Assembly (NCBI GenBank): GCA_963825305.1
Contig: CAWGTA010000018.1
Location: 1 to 64,000, forward strand
Length of the DNA stretch: 64,000 nt
Source: PSRJ01 sp963825305
GTDB taxonomy: Bacteria; Acidobacteriota; Terriglobia; Bryobacterales; Bryobacteraceae
Direction of reading: 5' to 3'
A program made the translations under genes and the position numbers. This document shows positions 46,307-54,709 of this stretch, in pieces. Under the pieces are notes generated by a model, which saw only the letters and a program-made list of their open reading frames with translations, was not told the DNA's origin and searched no databases. The stretch's first letter is position 1. Every line of letters starts with the position of its first letter.

Positions 46307-46807
46307 ATGGCGCCCTTTCAATACCGGTTGCAGCCGCTGCTCGATCGGAAACTGGAGCGCCGCGAAGAACTGGAGCGGGCGCTGGCCGCGCGGCTGCGGG
46401 AACTGGCGGCGGAAGAAGAGGCACTGGCGGAGCTCGAACGAGCGCAGGACGCCTTGAAAACCAAACTTGTAGAGGCGCTCCGCGCGCGATTGAACATAGG
46501 TTCCCAAACCGATGGCCACAGTTTGCGAATGCACACTCAATATTTGCGAGGCTTGACGGCCGACGTGGAGACTGGAAAGGGCGCAGTTGCCGCCCAGCGC
46601 GTTCGAGTCGGCGAATTTCATGACAAGGTGACCGAGGCCCGGCAGCAGCTTGCCGAAGCCGCTCGCGAAGTGGAAGTCCTGAACAAGCATCGGGAGCGTT
46701 TGGAAAAGGCCTTTCTCAAAGCAGCAGAGAGAAAGGAAGCCCTGGAGCAGGATGAGATGGGCGGTATCATTTTCAATCAGAGGAGGCGCCGTGAAAGTTC
46801 CCAGTGA
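46307..46807 (+). CDS. sctO: T3SS stalk protein SctO (FliJ/YscO family)
   Basis: 166 residues, almost entirely coiled coil (residues ~10-140): LQPLLDRKLERREELERALAAR, LAELERAQDALKTKLVEALRA, VGEFHDKVTEARQQLAEAAREVE. The length and the position between the ATPase and the needle-length gene fit SctO, the central stalk connecting the ATPase to the export gate. It is assigned by position and structure. Its 3' end overlaps the start of sctP by 17 bases. Confidence 0.85.
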   Translation: MAPFQYRLQPLLDRKLERREELERALAARLRELAAEEEALAELERAQDALKTKLVEALRARLNIGSQTDGHSLRMHTQYLRGLTADVETGKGAVAAQRVRVGEFHDKVTEARQQLAEAAREVEVLNKHRERLEKAFLKAAERKEALEQDEMGGIIFNQRRRRESSQ

Positions 46808-47384
46808 TCCAGGTTCGGCCCCACCTCCAGCACGATCGGGCGAGTCCTCGGCCTCGGATTCGAAGTCGAAGTCGTTTGGCAAAGTGCTGGAGCAAAAAAG
46901 CGAAGAGAGCAAAGCCAGCAAAAAGGGGGAGGACCTCGGTGATCAAGGGCTGGGCGATACGACGAGCCCAGTGCCGTTTTTGCCGATGCCCGCCGTGGCC
47001 CCGTCCGCGAGCGCAAAGGCACCCGCAGCCCCCGAAATCCGCGACTTGAACGGTCTGGTCCAGGAAATTGCGGTGGTTGCGGGGACCAATCCCAAGGTCG
47101 AAATCCAGTTTAATTCCAAGACTCTCCAAGGACTGAACGTGCAAGTCGCCAAGCAGGGCGAACAGATCTCCGTCAAGTTTCTCACCAGCTCCGACTCCGT
47201 AGCGCAACTGCTGTCGAGTAACTCCGCTCAACTGTCACAAGCGCTCGAGGCCAAGGGCCTGAACGTCGCCCCGATCCAGGTTGAGTTGGCCCCGGCTTCC
47301 GCCCGTTCCACCGACTCAAGTTCTACTTCCAGAGACAGCCGCCGGGGACGCGGCGACGAGCGCCAGCAAAGGCAGAAAAAATGA
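46791..47384 (+). CDS. sctP: T3SS needle-length/FliK-like protein SctP
   Basis: 197 residues from a GTG with AGGAGG upstream. The N-terminal half is Ser/Lys/Pro-rich and disordered. The C-terminal half has the FliK/SctP fold: LNGLVQEIAVVAGTNPKVEIQFNSKTLQGLNVQVAKQG, ISVKFLTSSDSVAQLLSSNSAQLSQALEAKGLNV. It acts as a molecular ruler and substrate switch. It is short for a ruler, suggesting a short needle or a different mode. The basic tail is RRGRGDERQQRQKK. Confidence 0.8.
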   Translation: MKVPSDPGSAPPPARSGESSASDSKSKSFGKVLEQKSEESKASKKGEDLGDQGLGDTTSPVPFLPMPAVAPSASAKAPAAPEIRDLNGLVQEIAVVAGTNPKVEIQFNSKTLQGLNVQVAKQGEQISVKFLTSSDSVAQLLSSNSAQLSQALEAKGLNVAPIQVELAPASARSTDSSSTSRDSRRGRGDERQQRQKK

Positions 47385-48868
47385 GTCCGGGGCCCGATCT
47401 CAGCTCCATCAACGGCCCCTCGCCCTTCGAGTTCGAAGGCCTGGAATCCTACACGCGTTCCGAGGCGGCTCTGTGGAACTGGCGGCAGCAATTTCTGGGC
47501 AGCGTTCAGGACTGGAAATCGTGGATCCAGGACGCGTGGGGAGATCTCCTGCTGGAGCCGGCCGGGTGGGAGATCGGCCTGGTTCAGGCACATTCGGTGG
47601 AGACACAGACGGAGGGGCGGCAATACAGTTTTAAACAGCGCGAGATCCTGATTGGCCGGGAGGCGAGCAACGATGTCGTGCTCGATACCGTGGCGGCCGG
47701 CAAGCGCCATGCCCGAATTTTCGTGGAACAGGGGCGCTGCTTCGTCGAAGATCTGGGCAGCTCTTTGGGCACATATTGCAACCAGGTTCCCATCGCTCCC
47801 AACCAGCGCCGCCTGCTCCAATCGGGCGACCAGGTGGCCATTTTCCCCCATCTGTTTACGGTGAGCCTTCGCCAGCTTTGGTCCCGCCAACTCGACGTGA
47901 GCGTCTACGCGGGCACCGCTGAAAGCATGACGTGGCAGGAGTTTCAGGACACCTCAACCAGCGCGCGCACCAACTTCGCCATTACCATTCATCCCATTGG
48001 CGCGACTCTTTGCCTGGAGGCGAGCCGGTCGTTTCTGATGGACTTTGCGGATCGCCTGCTGCGGCCATTGCAGATCGAAACGCCGCCATCCATTCTGGGT
48101 CCCACGGATCGCGCGTTCCTCGAATTCATGATTCTCTGCCTCATCGAGCGGGCTAATCGCGACCTGTCGTTTCCGTTCCAGTTTGAAGCCGCTGCCAAGG
48201 AAGCGGAACCTTCCATCGAACCTGAAGCGAAAGGTGTTTGTATGGCCTGCTCCGTCAGCCTACTGGCCGCCACGGGAGCCCTTCGGCTGTTCGTGCCGTA
48301 CGCGTCGCTCGAATCGATGCGCCGCGCCGTCCCGGCCGCTAGCTCGCGCGCTGTTTCCCCGTCGATCTCCTGGAAATTTCCGGTCTCCCTGGGGGCGGTG
48401 GATCTTTCAGCCCAGGAACTGGCGGGACTTGAACCCAACGACGTTCTGATTTTCGAACTTGGCCTGCACCTGCTGCTGCCGCGCCGGTTCGACCGTGGCT
48501 GGAAGGCGGTGACAGAGGACGTCACGATAAGCGCAGCCGAGATTAGCAACCTGAAGCGTCTACAAATCGATAAATACTTTGAAAGGGAATCCTTGAACAC
48601 GGAAGATTCTCAAGTCGGAAAACCGTCGGAACCCAATAGCGCGCTGGATCTCAGCCAGCTTCCGGTGCGCGTTCACGTCATCCTGACGGAAAAGGAACTG
48701 ACGCTGCCGGAAGCCGCGGGGCTGACTAGCGGCGCGATTCTCGATCTCGATTGTGACAAGTCTGGCACCGTTTCCCTGGCCGTCAATGGAAAGGTACTCG
48801 GTGAAGGCCGACTCGTAGAGGTGGAAGGGCGCTTGGGCGTCAAGGTCCTGTCGTGGAGAGGGGCATGA
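47381..48868 (+). CDS. sctQ: FHA domain fused to T3SS C-ring protein SctQ
   Basis: 495 residues, much longer than usual SctQ (~300). Residues ~85-155 form an FHA domain (QREILIGREASNDVVL, AAGKRHARIFVEQGRCFVEDLG, SSLGTYCNQVPI). The key GR is kept; the usual SRxH reads GKRHA and the NGT reads LGTYCN, so the phosphopeptide pocket may be altered. The middle is unlike known families. The C-terminal SpoA domain (about 425-492, LPVRVHVILTEKELTLPEAAGL, LDLDCDKSGTVSLAVNGKVLGEGRLVEVEGRLGVKV) is a clear SctQ/FliN match. The protein should form the cytoplasmic sorting platform. Its start overlaps sctP by one codon and its end overlaps the FliO-like gene by ATGA. Confidence 0.88.
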   Translation: MSPGPDLSSINGPSPFEFEGLESYTRSEAALWNWRQQFLGSVQDWKSWIQDAWGDLLLEPAGWEIGLVQAHSVETQTEGRQYSFKQREILIGREASNDVVLDTVAAGKRHARIFVEQGRCFVEDLGSSLGTYCNQVPIAPNQRRLLQSGDQVAIFPHLFTVSLRQLWSRQLDVSVYAGTAESMTWQEFQDTSTSARTNFAITIHPIGATLCLEASRSFLMDFADRLLRPLQIETPPSILGPTDRAFLEFMILCLIERANRDLSFPFQFEAAAKEAEPSIEPEAKGVCMACSVSLLAATGALRLFVPYASLESMRRAVPAASSRAVSPSISWKFPVSLGAVDLSAQELAGLEPNDVLIFELGLHLLLPRRFDRGWKAVTEDVTISAAEISNLKRLQIDKYFERESLNTEDSQVGKPSEPNSALDLSQLPVRVHVILTEKELTLPEAAGLTSGAILDLDCDKSGTVSLAVNGKVLGEGRLVEVEGRLGVKVLSWRGA

Positions 48869-49275
48869 CCGCGGGTCTGTGGCTTCTGCAGGCCAGCGAC
48901 CCCGCCAAGGAGATCGGCGCCATCAATTCCGGAATACTGGATTATCTCAAGCTGGTGTTGGTTCTGGGTCTCATTTTGGCCCTGGCTTTCGTCACACTGC
49001 GCATGGTCCTGCCCCGGATTACGGCTGCGCGAACGCTGGGGCCGGGCGCAATCCAAGTCGCAGCACGGTATCCACTCGAACCGAAGAAGAATCTGTACGT
49101 GATTCGTGTGGGCGAGGACTATTTTCTGGTGGGCACCACGGAATCGGGCATGCACTATCTGACGACTCTCGACCCCGGCCATATCGAAGCGGCGTTGGCG
49201 AAAACCGATGCCCCACCGCAGCGCGAGTTCGCCAGCTTGATGCAGGCGTTCCGGCGTTCCAAAGGTTCCTCGTGA
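48865..49275 (+). CDS. FliO-like export-gate assembly protein
   Basis: 136 residues from MTAGLWLLQ; an in-frame GTG four codons upstream is possible. One membrane helix (LKLVLVLGLILALAFVTLRMVL) is followed by a FliO-type soluble part (AIQVAARYPLEPKKNLYVIRVGEDYFLVGTTESGMHYLTTL). FliO helps FliP assemble in flagella and is usually absent from injectisome loci. Here it sits immediately before sctR, in the flagellar order. Confidence 0.85.
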   Translation: MTAGLWLLQASDPAKEIGAINSGILDYLKLVLVLGLILALAFVTLRMVLPRITAARTLGPGAIQVAARYPLEPKKNLYVIRVGEDYFLVGTTESGMHYLTTLDPGHIEAALAKTDAPPQREFASLMQAFRRSKGSS

Positions 49276-49283
49276 GGACTTCG

Positions 49284-50036
49284 ATGAAACGTTTCCTGGC
49301 TGCGGTAGCTCTTGCATCGCTGTCTCAACCGGCATTCGCGCAGGCGCAGGCGGGCGGCGCAGCCGGTACGTTCTCCAATCCGGTTGTGCTGGTGATCGTG
49401 CTGGGTGCTCTCTCGCTAGCGCCCTTTGTCTTGATGATGCTTACGTCATTCATCAAGATTTCGGTGGTGCTGTCGATTTTGCGCAACGCCATCGGCACAC
49501 AGCAGGTCCCGCCGAATCCCGTCATCACCGGTCTGGCGTTCATTCTGACGATCTTTATCATGACGCCGGTGGCGCGACAGATGTACGAGGCCGCGGGAAC
49601 CATCCCGAACACGCGCGACATCTTCTCCGAAGCCAGTGTGAAGAGTCTGTTCGATGCCTCGCAACGGGGGAAGGAGCCGCTCCGCAAGTTTTTGTCGCGG
49701 CACTGCCACCCGCAGGACCGGACGCTCTTCATGGAACTGGCCGCACGTCTGGAACCGCCGAACGCCGGCCAAACCCCGGCGCCCGTCGACCGCGAAGGTT
49801 TTCAAGTGCTGGTTCCCTCGTTCGCCACCAGCCAGTTGAAGGAAGCATTTCAAATCGGTTTCCTGGTCTTTGTGCCCTTCATCGTCATCGACATGGTAAT
49901 TGCCAATATTCTTCTGGCGATGGGAATGCACATGCTGTCGCCGGTCGTTATCTCCCTTCCGTTCAAATTGCTTTTGTTCGTGCTCGTCGATGGCTGGTTT
50001 CTCATCGTGAAGGGACTGGTGCTGAGTTACGTGTAA
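49284..50036 (+). CDS. sctR: T3SS export-gate protein SctR (FliP family)
   Basis: 250 residues with a cleavable-looking signal (MKRFLAAVALASLSQPAFAQAQ), a flagellar FliP trait. Membrane core: LVIVLGALSLAPFVLMMLTSFIKI, VVLSILRNAIGTQQVPPN, LAFILTIFIMTPV, QLKEAFQIGFLVFVPFIVIDMVIANIL and LSPVVISLPFKLLLFVLVDGW. The family signatures FxKI and VPPNxV are present. It forms the export gate with SctS and SctT. The frame is uninterrupted. Confidence 0.96.
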   Translation: MKRFLAAVALASLSQPAFAQAQAGGAAGTFSNPVVLVIVLGALSLAPFVLMMLTSFIKISVVLSILRNAIGTQQVPPNPVITGLAFILTIFIMTPVARQMYEAAGTIPNTRDIFSEASVKSLFDASQRGKEPLRKFLSRHCHPQDRTLFMELAARLEPPNAGQTPAPVDREGFQVLVPSFATSQLKEAFQIGFLVFVPFIVIDMVIANILLAMGMHMLSPVVISLPFKLLLFVLVDGWFLIVKGLVLSYV

Positions 50037-50047
50037 GGAGGTAGGGG

Positions 50048-50314
50048 ATGAATGCGGAATTGACGCTACGAGTGGCTCGGGAAGGATTGATCCTGGTGCT
50101 GCTGATTTCCGGCGGCCCCATGTTGGCCAGCATGCTGGTGGGATTGGTGGTCGGCATTTTCCAAGCCACCACGCAGATCCAGGAACAAACGCTCAGTTAT
50201 GTGCCCAAGCTCATCGCGGTGTTCCTCAGTCTGTTGGTGCTGGGTCCTTGGATGCTGATGCAGGCTGTGCGGTTCGCGCGCTTGATGTTCGATAGCATCG
50301 CCACGGTGCGGTAA
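50048..50314 (+). CDS. sctS: T3SS export-gate protein SctS (FliQ family)
   Basis: 88 residues with two membrane helices: GLILVLLISGGPMLASMLVGLVVGIFQA and LSYVPKLIAVFLSLLVLGPWMLMQ. The motif TTQIQEQTLSYVPK is the FliQ/SctS signature. AGGAGG precedes the ATG. It follows sctR by 11 bases and precedes sctT by 5. Confidence 0.96.
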   Translation: MNAELTLRVAREGLILVLLISGGPMLASMLVGLVVGIFQATTQIQEQTLSYVPKLIAVFLSLLVLGPWMLMQAVRFARLMFDSIATVR

Positions 50315-50319
50315 GAGCC

Positions 50320-51144
50320 ATGGGTCTTCTCGACGCGCTGCAGCGAATAGTCCAAAACCTTGGCTATCACGGCAACGTTTCCGATTTCATGGTGGTATTC
50401 GGGCTGGCGCTGACGCGCGTGCTCAGCGCCATTACCCTGGCGCCGTTTTTGGGCGGCCAGGCTGTCGCAGCCAACATAAAGGTTGGCCTCAGCGTAATGG
50501 TGACCGCATTGTTGATGCCCACGCTGGCGCGCGGCCAGACGGCTCCCGGCGATCCCCTGCTGGTGGTGGCGCTGCTTGTCAAGGAAGCCATGATCGGCGC
50601 GACCATCGGATTCATCGCCCAGTTGATGTTCTACGCTGTCCAAACGGCAGGGGCCCTGATCGACGTGCAGCGCGGCATGGACCAGCCGGGTCTGCACGCG
50701 CCCCAACTTCCGAGCAACGTCTCCGCCATGGGGCTCTTTCAATTCCAACTGGCGCTGGTGATTTTCCTCTTCCTGAACGGGCACCTGATTTACATCCGCG
50801 CTTTGGCCGACAGTTTCGCGCGGGTTCCGCTATTGGGTTTCCCGCGGCTGGCTGCCCCGGCGTCCGTGGCGCAACTGATGGGGCAAATCAGCGGCCAGGT
50901 CTTCGTCGTGGGCTTACAGTTGGCCGGTCCTGTACTGCTCACACTGTTTCTAACCGACGTGGTTTTCGGAGCTATCAGCAAGATCGCCAGCCAGGTGAAT
51001 GTCAATAACGAAAGCCTGCCGGTAAAGGCATTTGTCGGGGTCCTGATACTGGTCCCCGCAATTGTCTTCATTTTTAGCCGCTCCGGGGAACTGCTGAGCC
51101 AGATGATCTTCAATATTTATAATGTTTTGGCGCAAATTGTATGA
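50320..51144 (+). CDS. sctT: T3SS export-gate protein SctT (FliR family)
   Basis: 274 residues with several membrane helices. FMVVFGLALTRVLSAITLAPFLGG, VVALLVKEAMIGATIGFIAQLMF, and QVFVVGLQLAGPVLLTLFLTDVVFGAISKIASQVN are FliR/SctT landmarks. The phrase DVQRGMDQPGLHAP matches the region near the plug. Gene order R-S-T-U is the standard export-gate block. Confidence 0.95.
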   Translation: MGLLDALQRIVQNLGYHGNVSDFMVVFGLALTRVLSAITLAPFLGGQAVAANIKVGLSVMVTALLMPTLARGQTAPGDPLLVVALLVKEAMIGATIGFIAQLMFYAVQTAGALIDVQRGMDQPGLHAPQLPSNVSAMGLFQFQLALVIFLFLNGHLIYIRALADSFARVPLLGFPRLAAPASVAQLMGQISGQVFVVGLQLAGPVLLTLFLTDVVFGAISKIASQVNVNNESLPVKAFVGVLILVPAIVFIFSRSGELLSQMIFNIYNVLAQIV

Positions 51145-51194
51145 ACGCAGCAACTTTTCGGACGCGATCCCGATAAAGAGGAGATGAGGCACTA

Positions 51195-52256
51195 GTGGCG
51201 GAAGAGAAGACCGAAAAACCGACGCCCAAGAAACTGCGCGATGCCCGCAAAAAGGGACAGGTGTCGAAGAGCCGCGACATCACGCAGTCGCTGTTATTCC
51301 TCACGTCGATGGGCGTGCTGGCGTTCGGAGGGCCCGCGTTTGTCACTGGGGCCAAGGCGTTATTCACGGATTCCTTCCAACCCGGTTTGCTTACGGGCGA
51401 ACTACGAGCGGACGAGCTAATGCAAAGGCTCGCTTATGCGGGCGGCCGGCTAATCCTTTTCTCGGCCCCATTTCTAGCGGCCGTGACGGTGGTTGCTGCG
51501 GCCGCCGAATTCGTCCAGGTTCAGGCGCTCTTCTCGCCCGAAGCGATCCAGTTTAAGTTCGATAAGCTTAATTTCATCAAAGGCTTGCAGAATATCTTTT
51601 TCAAGCCGAAAACGTACCTGGAGCTCCTCAAAAACCTCCTCAAATTCACCCTGGTGAGCGCGTTGCTCTATTTCTCTATCCGTGGCTCGCTACGCGATAT
51701 TATTTTGACCGCGCGGGCGAATCCCGAAACAACCGGCAAACTCGCCGCCTCGCTGATGTTGAACCTGCTGTTTCGAGTGGGGCTGCTTTTCCTCTTGATA
51801 GGGGCGGCCGACTTCTTCCTGCAGAAAAGGCTCTATCTGAAACAGCTCATGATGAGCAAGTACGAAGTGAAGAAGGAGTACAAAGAGGAGGAGGGCGACC
51901 CGCACATCCGCCAGCAGCGGCGGCAGTTGCATCAGCAGATCCTGGCGCAGAGTATGGTGCGAAATGTTCCACGGGCGGACGTGGTCGTGGTCAATCCGAC
52001 CCACCTGGCCATCGCAATTCAGTATGATGAGCAGTCGATGAACGCGCCGCAGGTGACCGCCAAGGGCCAGGAAACGATGGCGAAGAGCATCCGCGATCTG
52101 GCCGAGAAAAGCGGCGTGCCCGTTACACGAAACGTGCCTTTGGCGCACAGCCTGATTCAAGTGGAGCTGGGGAGTGAAATTCCCGCGGAATTGTACGAAG
52201 CCGTGGCTGAGGTATTGAATTGGGTATACCAGTTGGCGCATGCTGAGGAAACATAG
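51195..52256 (+). CDS. sctU: T3SS export-gate switch protein SctU (FlhB family)
   Basis: 353 residues with a GTG start. N-terminal AEEKTEKPTPKKLRDARKKGQVSKSRD is the family signature, followed by membrane helices and the autocleavage motif NPTH (residues ~267-270, DVVVVNPTHLAIAIQYD). The tail ENLPLAHS-like reads NVPLAHSLIQVELGSEIP. Self-cleavage at Asn-Pro switches substrate specificity. The gene is complete and starts after AGGAGATG. Confidence 0.96.
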   Translation: MAEEKTEKPTPKKLRDARKKGQVSKSRDITQSLLFLTSMGVLAFGGPAFVTGAKALFTDSFQPGLLTGELRADELMQRLAYAGGRLILFSAPFLAAVTVVAAAAEFVQVQALFSPEAIQFKFDKLNFIKGLQNIFFKPKTYLELLKNLLKFTLVSALLYFSIRGSLRDIILTARANPETTGKLAASLMLNLLFRVGLLFLLIGAADFFLQKRLYLKQLMMSKYEVKKEYKEEEGDPHIRQQRRQLHQQILAQSMVRNVPRADVVVVNPTHLAIAIQYDEQSMNAPQVTAKGQETMAKSIRDLAEKSGVPVTRNVPLAHSLIQVELGSEIPAELYEAVAEVLNWVYQLAHAEET

Positions 52257-52279
52257 CGGCCGAGGAGGAGGGATCGAAT

Positions 52280-52693
52280 ATGCGAGTGAATTACACGTTG
52301 CCTGGTTTTCTACCGGCGGAGGCAGCTCCCCCGGAAACCACCCGCATAGCAGGCGATAGCCCGTTCCGCGCCCGGCTCAATTCCGTCCCTGCCCCGCGCT
52401 GGGCGGACTGGAAGAACCTGCTGCGACTCGACCAGCCTCCGGTCAATGCATCAGCCATCGGCCCGCCTCCCCGGCCCGCCGGCCTGGAGACGCAGGACGC
52501 CGCCACACAACGCCTGACGTGGCGGCAGATGTTGGACCGCCAAGTCGATGCCCTGGAGGATCAGTCCTCCGATACGAACCCGGCGGCCACAAGCGATAAC
52601 CGCGCCATTGGGCGGATGTTGACCCTGCTGATGCACTACCGCGGGGTGGAGGACGAGATTGCAGCCCGGCATCTGGCGGAGCCCGAGGGTTAA
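52280..52693 (+). CDS. hypothetical protein in the T3SS operon
   Basis: 137 residues behind GGAGGAGG. Pro/Ala-rich first half (GDSPFRARLNSVPAPRWADWKNLLRL), then a helical second half (TQRLTWRQMLDRQVDALED, NRAIGRMLTLLMHYRGVEDEIAARHL). No signal or membrane helix. No family is recognised. It sits after the export gate and before the TPR block, so it could be a secreted protein, a chaperone partner or a regulator. Confidence 0.7.
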   Translation: MRVNYTLPGFLPAEAAPPETTRIAGDSPFRARLNSVPAPRWADWKNLLRLDQPPVNASAIGPPPRPAGLETQDAATQRLTWRQMLDRQVDALEDQSSDTNPAATSDNRAIGRMLTLLMHYRGVEDEIAARHLAEPEG

Positions 52694-52694
52694 C

Positions 52695-53102
52695 ATGCGC
52701 AATCCCAATTGGACCGAAAAGGACATTTACCTGGTGGCGGAGCGCGCGCACTCGTTACATCTGCAAGGACGCTATCGGGAAGCCGGCATCATTTTTCAGG
52801 GGCTCGTCGCCGCGGATCCCGAGAACCAGTACTGCCGTGAATCGCTTGCCGCGGCATGGCTGGCCCTGGACGAGCCCGAACACGCCATCGAGCAGCTCAA
52901 TGTCCTGCTCACCCGCCAGTCGGGCGATTTGGCCATCCGCGCGCGACGCCTGGAGGCCTACCTGCTGGCCGGCAATTTTCCGGCCGCGATACAAGACTTT
53001 GAGTTCCTCGAGCATCTACTGCCGACCCACCAGGTTCGCCGCCTGGAATTGAGCGTGGAAGCGGCGGCCCGCCGGGGAACAATTCCGGATGAGTTCCGAT
53101 AA
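52695..53102 (+). CDS. TPR-type T3SS chaperone-like protein, first
   Basis: 135 residues from MRNPNWTEKDIYLVAERAHSL. Two to three TPR units: HLQGRYREAGIIFQGLVAADPENQYCRESLAAAWLALDEPEHAIEQLN, then ARRLEAYLLAGNFPAAIQDFEFLEHL. The fold is that of class II chaperones (SycD/LcrH) that bind needle or translocator proteins. It is the first of four such genes in the operon. A longer upstream start is possible but lacks a ribosome site. Confidence 0.78.
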   Translation: MRNPNWTEKDIYLVAERAHSLHLQGRYREAGIIFQGLVAADPENQYCRESLAAAWLALDEPEHAIEQLNVLLTRQSGDLAIRARRLEAYLLAGNFPAAIQDFEFLEHLLPTHQVRRLELSVEAAARRGTIPDEFR

Positions 53103-53121
53103 GACGGGGAGGGAGGCTAGG

Positions 53122-53607
53122 ATGACGCCACAAACAAAAGCCACCAAGACCTTGAGCGCGATCTGTGGGTTGACCAAGAACGAACTCAACGCCATCGAGG
53201 TACTAGGCTTTGAACTGTATCAACAGGGCCGTACCGAGGAAGCCAGAACCATCTTCGACGGCCTCATCGCTCTGGACGAGCGCATGTACCAGGGTTACGC
53301 CGGCAAGGGAGCACTGGCGTTGGCCGAGGAGAACCTGGACGAGGCGGCCAACTGGCTCATGCAGGCGCTCGAACGCAGCTCCAGCGACCCTACGGTGCAT
53401 GCCAACCTCGGTGAAACGCTGCTGCGGCTCGGCCGATTCGATCAGGCCGCCGCCGAATTAGGGAAGGCCCTGGCGCTAGACCCCGAAGGAAAGCATCCGG
53501 GGGCCAATCGCGCGCGAGCCATTCTCGCGGGCATGAAGTCCATTATGGAAAATCTCGAAAAGCAGGACTCCCAGAAGCAACTATCCGAGCCGGACTCCGA
53601 TAATTAG
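53122..53607 (+). CDS. TPR-type T3SS chaperone (SycD/LcrH family), second
   Basis: 161 residues. GLTKNELNAIEVLGFELYQQGRTEEARTIFDGLIALDERMYQGYAGKGALALAEENLDEAANWLMQAL holds three consecutive TPR units in the SycD style (FELYQQGR... FDGLIALD...). It is close in sequence to the chaperone at 54149, so the two are paralogues flanking the needle-like gene. A GGGAGGGAGG ribosome site precedes the ATG. Confidence 0.85.
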   Translation: MTPQTKATKTLSAICGLTKNELNAIEVLGFELYQQGRTEEARTIFDGLIALDERMYQGYAGKGALALAEENLDEAANWLMQALERSSSDPTVHANLGETLLRLGRFDQAAAELGKALALDPEGKHPGANRARAILAGMKSIMENLEKQDSQKQLSEPDSDN

Positions 53608-53649
53608 TCAGATTGCAAGAAGCAATCAAGTTCATACAGGAGAAAGACA

Positions 53650-54138
53650 ATGGCAATCAACGTAACCAACGCCGGCGCGAATGTCCCGCTGGCAGCATCT
53701 GAAACGCTTAGCACCGGGCTAGGTAACTCTGCCACACTAACCCTGGGTCTGACGCCGGCCGCTTTGCAGTCGCCGCAGCTGCAGGCCTTGTTGGCGTCAA
53801 TCAATCCGTCCCAGCAGCTTACTGTCGCGCGACAGCCGCTGCCGTTCTCGCAAACAGCGCTCGATCCCGGCTTGTTCACCACTTCGCTCCCGAGCGCTTC
53901 CAACGGGTTACAGGGCGCCATCGATAGCCTCAGCTCGACGGTTGATGCCGATCAAAATGCCGTCAACGCTGACATGGCCGATCCCAATACCGACCCTAAG
54001 AAACTTGCTCAGGACGTTCAGAAATTGAACACGGATATACAGAATTACCAGATGATGGTCAACCTCCAGGCTACGATTAACAGCATCATCACCAATCTCG
54101 ATAATAAAGTTATCGATAACATGAAGCTCCAGGGTTAA
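53650..54138 (+). CDS. sctF: T3SS needle protein, SctF-like with N-terminal extension
   Basis: 162 residues; usual SctF is ~85. The last ~70 residues (LSSTVDADQNAVNADMADPN, TDPKKLAQDVQKLNTDIQNYQMMVNLQATINSIITNLDNKVI) show the needle-protein helical hairpin pattern with the DP turn and the closing amphipathic helix. The first ~90 residues are Thr/Leu/Pro-rich with no match. It lies between two related TPR chaperones, the usual company of needle or translocator genes. The alternative is a secreted tip-like protein. Confidence 0.6.
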   Translation: MAINVTNAGANVPLAASETLSTGLGNSATLTLGLTPAALQSPQLQALLASINPSQQLTVARQPLPFSQTALDPGLFTTSLPSASNGLQGAIDSLSSTVDADQNAVNADMADPNTDPKKLAQDVQKLNTDIQNYQMMVNLQATINSIITNLDNKVIDNMKLQG

Positions 54139-54148
54139 GGAGGGGGAC

Positions 54149-54628
54149 ATGGACGCACAAACGGTTCTCGTCAAGGAAGCGGGCCGGGTTTCTCTCAGCC
54201 AGATGTTCGGCCTTGCCAAACAGGAAATCGAAGCCATCGCGGCTCTTGGCTTCCAGCTCTACGAGCAAGGGAAGGTCGACGATGCCGAAGCGATCTTCAA
54301 CGGCCTGATCGCCCTGGATAGCCATGTGTACTACGGCTACGCCGGACTCGGCGCTCTGGCTCTGGCGGAGGAAAAACTGGACGAGGCGTCCCGCTGGCTT
54401 ACCCGCGCAGCGGAACTGAATCCCCAGGACCCGACGGTACACGCTAACCTTGGCGAGGCCCATTTGCGTCAGGCGAAATTCGATGAGGCTGCCGAGGAAT
54501 TTCAGAAGGCTCTGAAGCTCGACCCCAACGCGGCCGATCCCGGCGCCAATCGTGCGAGAGCCATCCTGAATGGCATGCGGGTCGTACTCGAGCAAGCTGA
54601 GGGTGCCAAGGAGGCTTCCGGTAAGTAG
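54149..54628 (+). CDS. TPR-type T3SS chaperone (SycD/LcrH family), third
   Basis: 159 residues behind AGGAGGGGG. MFGLAKQEIEAIAALGFQLYEQGKVDDAEAIFNGLIALDSHVYYGYAGLGALALAEEKLDEASRWLTRA shows three TPR units of the SycD type, very like the gene at 53122. The C-terminal part PNAADPGANRARAILNGM is also shared with that paralogue. It directly follows the needle-like gene. Confidence 0.87.
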   Translation: MDAQTVLVKEAGRVSLSQMFGLAKQEIEAIAALGFQLYEQGKVDDAEAIFNGLIALDSHVYYGYAGLGALALAEEKLDEASRWLTRAAELNPQDPTVHANLGEAHLRQAKFDEAAEEFQKALKLDPNAADPGANRARAILNGMRVVLEQAEGAKEASGK

Positions 54629-54650
54629 CTCTCGATCTGTTTCAGCTTTA

Positions 54651-54690
54651 GCGCCGGCCGTCCCCGGTTACCGCCTGGGCCGTCCGGCGC
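54651..54690 (+). terminator. possible terminator or attenuator before sctV
   Basis: GCGCCGG and CCGGCGC form a 7-bp stem around a GC-rich loop, followed by AATCTTATTT, which is only moderately T-rich. Together with the 81-base gap it may partly separate the needle/chaperone genes from sctV. Confidence 0.4.
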
Positions 54691-54709
54691 AATCTTATTT
54701 AGCACTGTT

